Below, piece by piece: positions 56,794 to 64,000 of a DNA stretch of 64,000 bases (the stretch's first letter is position 1; each line of letters starts with the position of its first letter). The notes below the pieces were generated by a model. That model worked only from the letters and a program-made list of their open reading frames with translations, ran no database searches and was not told where the DNA came from. This DNA comes from Flaccisagitta enflata (Eukaryota; Chaetognatha; Sagittoidea; Aphragmophora), in contig OZ231127.1 in the NCBI GenBank assembly GCA_965153355.1, positions 31,496,001 to 31,560,000 of the forward strand. The letters are read 5' to 3'. The position numbers and the translations under genes are program-made.

Positions 56794-58804
56794 TGTTCTT
56801 CCGTTGGGTCGCCTTTTTCTTATCTTTTTTGGTTTCTTTTTCCCTTTCTTCCTCGGGTACTGAGTTTTTCTTTGGTCTGCTCGCTTTTCTTCTTTTCTTT
56901 GTGATTTCCGACCTTTTTTGTCCGTCCTCTATCTCCACGTCCTCCCCCATTTCCTCCTCCTCTTCTTCCGCTCCTCCCCCCGCGTAGCTTAAATTGCCTT
57001 CATCGTCGTCGTCTTCTTCCTCCTCCTCCTCCTCCTCTCCCTGTGTCAAGATGTTCGTCGAGAGGTTAGCTGTTGCGGAGGCACGTGGGTTTACGATTTT
57101 TTCATTATTTTTATTTACAATTAGATTTTGAATGAAATGGAGATCCTTTCTGTATAATTTGGCTCTTGTTGAGGCTTCATCTGCGATGATTTTTGCAAGT
57201 TCCCCCTCGTTTGCCCTTTTCTTGATTGTGATCGTAGTTGCAGGAAATGTGACGGCGTAGTTGTCAGAATGTTCCATAAGAGTCGGAGCTGTCGGTGGCA
57301 TTTGACGAGCCGCTTCCATATTCAGAGGCGTAAGGCGGTGGCCTGTAGGTAACGGAGTTGAGGTTCTATCAGAATTTCTTCCTGGAAAAATGGTACTGGG
57401 TCGATTTCTTTCAGCCATCATGCAGTTATCAACGTACCTGTCCACTAGAGCTGCAAGTTTAGCTGTCACCAATGTGATGTTTTCACTGGTTTTGGCCATT
57501 TCCTTTGTGAAGTTTGTCATCATGTCCATGAGAAGTTGGGCATTTGCTGTTACAGCTTCGGCTACCGCTTCATTCACCGCCGTCTTTATTGTTGCCGAGA
57601 TGTCAACATCTACATTTGACGAGGGTGGAGCATTTGCTTCTGTTGATGTAGATCCAGATGTTGCAGCGGCGAAGGATTGTCGTAACGGCTGAGGATTGGA
57701 GGCAGCATCAACCGTGGCATTTCCAGTCGCTACACGTTGTGGACGATTTTGTTGTCCCCGTCTATCACTTGCTGCATTTTTTGCCTCAATAATCTTAGGA
57801 CATCTGTTATCATTTGCCGTGTGATTGCCCTGGCAGTTGGCACAGACGTAATTAGTCTGTATTGCGAGGCAGTCTCGATGATGGTGATCTTTTGCGCATT
57901 TGAGACATTTTCTCTGGTTCTTACATCTCGCCATGTGGTGCCCTAATTCTTGGCACTTATGGCACTGACTGTATGACGGCTGATTGTACCTCGTCGTTTT
58001 GTGGCGGAACATTTTGACGTAGATTCCTTCTTTGACAGCTCTGTCCGCTTCTGCTTCTGTGTTGAGAAAAACTTTCATTGACCGAGTTTCGGCTCCATCT
58101 TCTGCACGGCGCATTCTGAAGGCGGCTGCAGGAGTGTAACCCCTTTGCCGCATCTCGCTTATCACATCATCCGGCGTAAAGCAATCTTCCACATCATTTA
58201 ATATGACAGCGATGTTTGTGCGGCCCTTTGGCGCCGCTACCGGCGTGACATTACTGTCTTTTTGCCATCTATTCGCCAACAACAGTAAATTATAGTCTTT
58301 GACGTTTTGGGGGAATATAAGAATTCTCCCATCGTTTGTTTTGATAGTTTCTCTGATGTTCGCCCCTGTCGGTTTGGATTTTTCGACAAATTCGGCGAGG
58401 TCTTTCTTTGTTTCCATTCTTTGGAAGACGTCTCCTTGAAGTTCAATGGCGTGTCGTCTTGGTTGTGACGAGATGCTTTCGTCCGTGACCTCGTCGTTAG
58501 CTGCGGCTGCAGGTGGAGCTGACGGAACACTTGAAGCCATTGTTGACGAGTTGGTTGGTCGAGGGGTGAGGTTGGAGTTTGGCTGACGTGACTGTTGATG
58601 ATCCTTTGGTTTGACGGGCGCAGGGAGTCCCATGGATATTGCCGTAGCGGTCTCTATAGCGTTAGCGTCAAAATCTGCCTGTTTACCGTTGTCTGTAGAG
58701 CTTTTTGGGGTTGGGGGCATTTTTCTCCTTTGCCGACGTTGCGTTAGTGGCGGTGGAGTCGTTGACGGACTTCTTCGCCTTTTGCCGGAAGTCGACGTAT
58801 CCAT
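56780..58804 (-). CDS. LINE ORF1, zinc-knuckle nucleic-acid-binding (Gag-like) protein
   Basis: 674 aa. Three zinc knuckles sit in a row: CHKCQELGHHMARC (281-294), CLKCAKDHHHRDC (300-312) and CANCQGNHTANDNRC (321-335). This is the arrangement of Jockey and I group ORF1 proteins, which package the element RNA. A preceding region (about 170-270) has the fold-like pattern NIAVILNDVEDCFTPDDVI typical of these proteins. The C-terminus is acidic then Lys/Arg-rich. The start is the first Met of the open frame, before MDTSTSGKRRRSPS. Confidence 0.93.
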   Translation of the reverse strand: MDTSTSGKRRRSPSTTPPPLTQRRQRRKMPPTPKSSTDNGKQADFDANAIETATAISMGLPAPVKPKDHQQSRQPNSNLTPRPTNSSTMASSVPSAPPAAAANDEVTDESISSQPRRHAIELQGDVFQRMETKKDLAEFVEKSKPTGANIRETIKTNDGRILIFPQNVKDYNLLLLANRWQKDSNVTPVAAPKGRTNIAVILNDVEDCFTPDDVISEMRQRGYTPAAAFRMRRAEDGAETRSMKVFLNTEAEADRAVKEGIYVKMFRHKTTRYNQPSYSQCHKCQELGHHMARCKNQRKCLKCAKDHHHRDCLAIQTNYVCANCQGNHTANDNRCPKIIEAKNAASDRRGQQNRPQRVATGNATVDAASNPQPLRQSFAAATSGSTSTEANAPPSSNVDVDISATIKTAVNEAVAEAVTANAQLLMDMMTNFTKEMAKTSENITLVTAKLAALVDRYVDNCMMAERNRPSTIFPGRNSDRTSTPLPTGHRLTPLNMEAARQMPPTAPTLMEHSDNYAVTFPATTITIKKRANEGELAKIIADEASTRAKLYRKDLHFIQNLIVNKNNEKIVNPRASATANLSTNILTQGEEEEEEEEDDDDEGNLSYAGGGAEEEEEEMGEDVEIEDGQKRSEITKKRRKASRPKKNSVPEEEREKETKKDKKKATQRKNNGAM

Positions 58805-59476
58805 GCACTGTTCACCAGCGTCGATTTCCTCATATCTTGTAAGGCCACTGAATGAAATTTTCTTATTTCCTCTTTTCTGTCTTAAAAATTTTCAACATTT
58901 GGTGACGTTTTTTGTATTTTGATCGTTGTTTTGACAGTATTTGATTATCATTTACTCGTAGAAAATAAAGATTCTCGCGCTGTTTTTCTTGGTTTGTTCT
59001 TCGAGTCGCACAAACGTGAGATGGGAAAAGAGAGATCAAAACAGGTGATTTTGTCAGCTGATTTCGAAGCACTATGCGCCGTCGTGGTTAAAAATACGAG
59101 TCTTTTTAAAGGAGCACTTTTCAAAGGTTTGGCACTTTGGGCCGAAGCCCCACTTTGCCCGGGCCTTTCGGCCGGGCCTATGTATTTGTATCTTAACGCC
59201 AGAGATTGTCATTTAGTCTTTTTGATTGGAAGCTTTCTTCGATTAGGATGTCCCAATTGTTGTCCAGGATTAATCGTATTGTCCTTCGAATTCTTCGCCC
59301 GTTGTCCTTCGTCTGATCGCGAGAGCACCGATGAACCTTTGTGCAGAACTTTCTTGAAAAGCCATCGGGTTGAAGTTTCGACCTGAGCAGGCCTCTAGAT
59401 TTTGGAGCAGCAAGCAGCGCCGCTTCACGTCAGGGAAAGGGAGATGTCGGCAGGTCCCAATGATAGAAGAAGGAGG
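58805..59476. other. Sequence 5' of the LINE
   Basis: Should contain the LINE 5' UTR and the insertion boundary, but neither is recognisable. Contains a GC-rich palindrome, GCCCGGGCCTTTCGGCCGGGC, near 59157. Confidence 0.4.
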
Positions 59477-59570
59477 AGAAGAAAAAGAAGAAGAAGAAGA
59501 AGAAGAAGAAGAAGAAGAAGAAGAAGAAGAAGAAGAAGAAGAAGAAGAAGAAGAAGAAGAAGAAGGATAA
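59477..59570 (+). repeat. GAA array
   Basis: About 30 units. Confidence 0.95.
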
Positions 59571-59935
59571 AGCAAGAAAAGAAACAGAAGAAGAAAGAGA
59601 AGATCGAAATGGAGATGATGGTAATTGCAGTCAGCATTGATATCATTTGCATATTGTAGTTTTGCGATTACTGCTCTTGCATAACTTAGTTGATTCTGAA
59701 AACTGTGAGTTTGAATTAAGGTATAATAACAACTTAGTCCTTGATGTTGTGAACTAAAAAAAAGAAAAATCTTAATCGCATGTAAAATTATCAACATCAT
59801 CATGTGTTTCATGAAGCCGCCCGCCGAAAAATGGATATTGATGATACAAATACTGAAAAAAACCCGAAAGCAATAGAAATATCTTATTTGGAACGTTCTC
59901 ATTAATCATTAGCCTGGCAGGGGTTTGTGGGCAGT

Positions 59936-61323
59936 GGCCAGGCCCTCGGTCGCCACACTAGATACTTAGTATCCAGATCTGGATATATTTTGGGGGTGGT
60001 TGGATACAAGAAAAACCATTTAGATACTGGATACTAATCTAGATATTTTTGAGAAAAAAATCTGGATACTTCAGTTCAAATCTAGAGATCATAAACCTTA
60101 ACAAATCTGTTGTTTATCCCTGCTGTAACAAGCCAGTCTGACTCCATAAGTCGTGGTGCAGAACAGCGCCAAATTTGACAAATCGTTCTGTACTGTGATA
60201 GAATAGGCTGCTATGCAGCGGAAGTGTGGCAAAAACTCAAGTGTTATGCATGCTTTATACTCCCTAAATTGATTAAAAACCGGTTAACTGACCAATGGTA
60301 TTGATCTCCCATCGGTAAAGTCACAGCATACTTAGTGAAACAACAGAATTCTTGGAAAAAAATTGCACGGAAAACTTTAGATGTTGCCACGTAAAAAACC
60401 GAATCTGTCTCTGAATGCAAAATTTTGCATTTCTAAACACATGGCCTGTTTCTTAAAAGTGTTTAGACTGATGCCATGTTTTTCAAAATGCAAAATTTTG
60501 AATTCAGAGACAGATTCGGTTTTTTACGCGAGACATGTCAATGCACGAGAATCAATTTCTGTTAAAAATCCATCAATTTCGCATGCTTTTTTCTCATATT
60601 TTCTAAGCATATGGTACAGAAAAAAGTTTTTCTATGCAAAAAATTGATGATTACCAACCACATATCCTTTATCTACATAAAAATTCTTTGAATAGATAAG
60701 ATAAAAAATATCATATAAATCGTTTTGACTCGTCAAATTGCGTACTCGTTTGCACTGTGACATAAGTATTAAATGTCTTTGCTCAAACCCTCTCAGCATT
60801 GTTAGGTTATGAGCATCAGAGTTAGGTTATAGATTATATACTTTTGTTAGATATTTTGGGTATACTAAATGGTATAGGGCTGTCCGACCTTATACTAATG
60901 AGGTATGCAGTCAAACTGATAGTTTTGTCAGGTAAGCATTTTGTTTGTCTATCATATTTATTAAAGAATAGTTGTGAGCAATCCGGAGTAAACACCATTG
61001 AAAGCTTGCAAGGCTTTCATCCATTGTAAACTGGAGAATTCTGGCCTCCTTTTGTAAGGGCAATGTTGTTTCAACTTTCATGGATAAAAAGCGTCGTACC
61101 CCTTTGGCCCAATGACTCATTGCAACTCCTCTACATTAGTAAATCTTTTATGTGACATCTTTTTTTTTTACCAGATAACAGTATAAACATTGAATTCTTT
61201 AACAAAACATTATCTGGATACTTCTCTAGATACTAGCAAAAAAAGTCTAGATACTTTCTGGATACTTGTAGGGGCTCTTTCAGATACTTGGCCTCCACTT
61301 CATGTGGCGACCGAGGCCAGGCC
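59936..61323. mobile_element. hAT-like non-autonomous element
   Basis: The left end GGCCAGGCCCTCGGTCGCCA and the reverse complement of the right end GGGCCTGGCCTCGGTCGCCA correspond. CTGGATACTT and CTAGATACT repeats lie inside both ends. The assignment to hAT is by these GGATAC-rich ends only. No transposase ORF remains. A palindromic MITE (60390-60538) sits within. Confidence 0.55.
60390..60538. mobile_element. Palindromic MITE nested in the hAT-like element
   Basis: CGTAAAAAACCGAATCTGTC and its reverse complement bound arms of about 60 bp that contain CAAAATTTTGCATT and its mirror. Confidence 0.8.
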
Positions 61324-61345
61324 CAAGTTGACTAACTAGCGGTAT

Positions 61346-61660
61346 CTACCCTGAGTATAGGATTTGGGTCTTGAGGATGGTTTTTGGGCCTCGAGGCTTC
61401 GATTTGGGCCTCAAACTGGGATTTGGGCCTTAAGGCTGGGATTTGGGCCTCAAGGATGGAATTTTGGCCTCAAGAATGGGATTGGGCCTCAAGGATAGGA
61501 TTTGGACATTGAGGCTTGGATTTAGGCCTCGAGACTGGGATTTGGGCCTCATAGTAGGATTTGGGGGGGAGGGGACAGAGAAGGAGAAGAAGGAGGAGGA
61601 GGAGAAAATTCCCCATATGTGTGAAAGCATAGGTCATTGACCCCTTCGGGGCTGCTGCTT
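61346..61660. mobile_element. Minisatellite-bearing cassette, copy 12 (left arm missing)
   Basis: About ten GGATTTGGGCCTCAAGGCTG-type units, a purine run, then ATTCCCCATATGTGTGAAAG and CATTGACCCCTTCGGGGCTG. Confidence 0.8.
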
Positions 61661-61692
61661 AAAAACAGAAGTATAAAAAAAATCGAACTAAC

Positions 61693-61694
61693 AG

Positions 61695-61765
<71 letters not shown>

Positions 61766-61970
61766 AAAAAAGAAAAAAGAAAAAAAGAAAAAAAGAAAAA
61801 AAGAAAAAAAAAAAAAAAAAAAAAAAAGAAAGAAAAAAAGAAAGAAAAAAGAAAGAAAGAAAAAAGAAAAAAAGAAAAAAAGAAAAAAAAAAAAAAAAAG
61901 AAAAAAAAAAGAAAAAAAGAAAGAGAAAACGAAAGAATTGAAGAATGAAAGAGAGAAAGAAAGAAAGAAA
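61693..61970 (+). repeat. GAAA and poly(A)-rich array
   Basis: GAAA units then runs of A with G every 4-10 bases, directly after cassette 12. Confidence 0.9.
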
Positions 61971-62168
61971 GAGGGAAAAGAAAGACAAATAGAATAAGGA
62001 GTTTTGGCCCTGTTCAAACCATTCAGCAATTTCGGTAAATTCGGAGAAATGTCGTAAAATGATGCGAATGACATAAAAGCAAACATAAACAAGGCGGGGG
62101 CCTACATCAAGGCGCCGCTCGCGCGCCGCGGGAGGAAGTATTGTGGCGGCGCCGTCGGCACTATTCAG

Positions 62169-62245
62169 ACATCGACAAAATTGATGTTTATGACGAAGGA
62201 ATGGCAACGCTGACGTTGAAAGTAGTACGACGACATGTGATGTAA
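62169..62245 (+). CDS. Possible terminal exon
   Basis: Acceptor CACTATTCAG, then IDKIDVYDEGMATLTLKVVR, RHVM and TAA. The frame is open further upstream through GC-rich sequence to about 62070, so the true exon start is uncertain. No family recognised. A minus-strand ATG/GTAAGT just beyond is an alternative reading. Confidence 0.3.
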
Positions 62246-62405
62246 CTTACCATGGTTGATCCACCAAAAATCTGTTAGTTAAATTGGGCAAACCAGAAAC
62301 AAAAAGACAAATAATGAAGAACGAAAAATAAAAAACGAACAAACCACAATTAGCTACATTTCGGCTACATACAAGCTACATAGAAAAACCCAGTGACAAA
62401 AAAAC

Positions 62406-62407
<2 letters not shown>

Positions 62408-62436
<29 letters not shown>

Positions 62437-62507
62437 CAAAACAAAACAAAACAAAACAAAACAAAACAAAACAAAACAAAACAAAACAAAACAAAACAAA
62501 ACAAAAC
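62408..62507 (+). repeat. AAAAC pentanucleotide array
   Basis: 20 perfect AAAAC units. A 63-codon ORF with a hydrophobic stretch starts just after (62508-62699), but nothing else supports it. Confidence 0.95.
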
Positions 62508-63552
62508 ATGTTGATGTTTGCGAATAGTAGCATTCGCTTCGTGGGAAATATGGCGTTTCTGGGGTACAAAATGATTATGGTGATATTTTTCCTTTCCTTT
62601 GCTTTCATTTTTTTCCTAATTCTTATTCATAAACAACCGATGAGTTTAAAGCGAGTGAAGAATAAGATGAGGAGGAACAAAATTAGTGGACTATTTTGAA
62701 GAATCTATGTTGTTGATCCACTATCGGTCAACATGCCAATTCCGTATAAGCCAATATGCCGAGAGTAAACACGTCGCACGCGCATTGCCGGTAAATATAC
62801 TCGGCATCCTAATCATAACGTTCATAGCCCAAAAGTTTTGTATTAAGACGCCGCGCTGTTAACGGAAACGTGAATCTCGGGGTGCATTGTTGGCAGAGCC
62901 GAACTTTGGACCTAAGTGCGGTTGTCGGGGCCGAACTTCTATTCGGCCTAAATGCAGTTGTTGAGGCCAATGTGCAGTTGGCGGTGCCGGAGCGCGGCCG
63001 CAGTGCGGCCATGTAAACAACATTTACGGTCGCCACCTGACGATAGAAGCGGCCGCGTGAGGCGTCTTCCGCGTTGTTACGACTTAAGAGTCGCAGTGGC
63101 GTGGTTTTTGTCGTCATTCACCGTATTTCGCCGTCATTTGCCGTCAGTCACTGGCATTTTCAAATATTAGGCTCTATCTCCGCCCTTGGTTGCTCGAGGG
63201 TTTCTGTATCATGATGGCGTAAATTTACGAACATCTTGTGATTTTTATTGTGATGTCAATTATTCGGATGTTCAAATTGTCTTGCTGGAAAAAAGAAAAT
63301 AGAATCACCATCTTTCATTGATTGTCATTTTCCGCCATTCACCACGACAGCAACAGTTTCTGAATTTTTTTTCAACATTGTATTTTTCCTGTCTTCCTCT
63401 CACTGGCATTCACCGTGCCCCCATTGTCTTCCGTGTACTCACCGTGTACAGTGTATTCACCAACTACATCATTACCAATTGCCAAAATAACCTTCATTGT
63501 GCCATTCACCAAATCTGTCTCTGTTTGTCATTCGGCCTTCACAAGATTCCGT

Positions 63553-63800
63553 CGCCGCCACATCCGTCGCCACCGCCAACGTTTTCACCGCAACCACCGC
63601 CATCACCACCGCTGCAACCACCACCACCGCCACCGCCACCGCCACTGCCGCCGCCACCGTTACCGCTGCCATCACCGCCATCGCTACCGCCACCGTCGCC
63701 GCTACCGTTACCGCCACCGCCACCACCACCGCCACCGCTGCCACCGCCTCGCCACCGCCACCGCCACTGCCACCGTCGCCGCTACCATTACCGCTATTTG
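63553..63800 (+). repeat. CCGCCA-type hexamer array
   Basis: GCCACC/GCCGCC units open in several frames; treated as a repeat. Confidence 0.85.
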
Positions 63801-63951
63801 TCTAGTGCCACCTGAAGAGAAAACCAATATTTCTCTTGACTCTCTTTTCACCATCGAAACCTGGAGGCGGAGAAACTTATTCCCATTGATGGCGGTGGGA
63901 TAGAATCGAAGGGACTCTTTTCCTTTTCTCTCTTTCTTCTATGCAGTAACA

Positions 63952-64000
63952 ATGTCGAGGAAGAAAAAAAATAGGGAGGAGCTGGTAGAGGGAGAAAACA
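63952..64000 (+). CDS. Possible first coding exon, cut by window end
   Basis: A pyrimidine-rich acceptor (TTTCTTCTATGCAG, ending 63946) is followed by TAACA and an ATG. The frame MSRKKKNREELVEGEN runs off the window. A 5'-UTR intron before a start codon is a common arrangement. Support is limited by length. Confidence 0.3.
   Translation, partial: MSRKKKNREELVEGEN

Larger units (their letters stand above)
53228..58804 (-). mobile_element. Jockey-type LINE retrotransposon, both ORFs intact
   Basis: Non-LTR retrotransposon reading leftwards: ORF1 58804-56780, ORF2 56793-53869, 3' UTR 53868 to about 53265, and a tail of TTTCAA units at 53228-53265. The ORFs overlap by 14 nt (ATGGAGCCATGTAA). 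The 5' UTR start is not visible and I saw no clear target-site duplication. No stop codon or frameshift interrupts either ORF, so the copy is young. It copies itself by target-primed reverse transcription (family knowledge). Confidence 0.93.

Noticed and set aside
62508-62699. 63-residue single-helix ORF after the AAAAC array
   Set aside because: Short, with no family match or splice or neighbour support; mentioned with the repeat only.

Overview
This is eukaryotic, almost certainly animal, DNA. The genes are split by introns with GT-AG junctions, there is a complete integrin alpha gene, a Jockey-type LINE retrotransposon with both ORFs open, and an extreme load of microsatellites and small inverted-repeat elements. 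A microsatellite-rich invertebrate is the best reading. An arthropod is possible because of the Jockey-type LINE, but the sequence alone does not fix the species, and a unicellular holozoan relative of animals cannot be fully excluded.

Genes. The best-supported gene is an integrin alpha subunit on the minus strand (6234..24146). I rebuilt it as 13 coding exons whose reading phases all agree, giving about 1300 residues: signal peptide, seven-bladed FG-GAP propeller with three calcium loops, leg domains, one membrane helix and a GFFRRKY cytoplasmic motif like the alpha-4/alpha-9 type. On the plus strand two exons (44342..44659 and 46933..47008) join in phase into the PH-to-catalytic junction of a ceramide-kinase-like lipid kinase that is not completed in the part I could follow. 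Several other plus-strand exons have good splice sites but no recognised family: 16439..16599 and 17564..17720 (inside an integrin intron), 31377..31508, 36339..36392, 40657..40847 joined to 41130..41309 (membrane-anchored C-terminus), 62169..62245, and a possible start exon at 63952.

Mobile DNA. A LINE with a zinc-knuckle ORF1 and an endonuclease/reverse transcriptase ORF2 lies on the minus strand at 53228..58804. Around the genes are many non-autonomous elements. They include: (1) at least twelve copies of an element whose long terminal inverted repeats enclose a 20-21 bp minisatellite, the most unusual feature here; (2) about seventeen copies of a roughly 200 bp element that opens with an AGTCGCGT/ACGCGACT hairpin and ends in ATCCGGCCTTGTT; (3) two roughly 960 bp elements flanked by TA with ACTATGGC ends, one of them an almost complete foldback; (4) a pogo/Tigger-like MITE, a hAT-like element and several palindromic MITEs. 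Elements are nested inside one another in at least three places.

Layout: 1..6.2 kb repeats; 6.2..24.1 kb integrin gene with repeat-filled introns; 24.1..44.3 kb microsatellites and mobile elements with scattered orphan exons; 44.3..47.0 kb lipid kinase exons; 47.0..53.2 kb repeats; 53.2..58.8 kb LINE; 58.8..64 kb repeats, a hAT-like element and possible exons at the end. No rRNA, tRNA or CRISPR array was seen.
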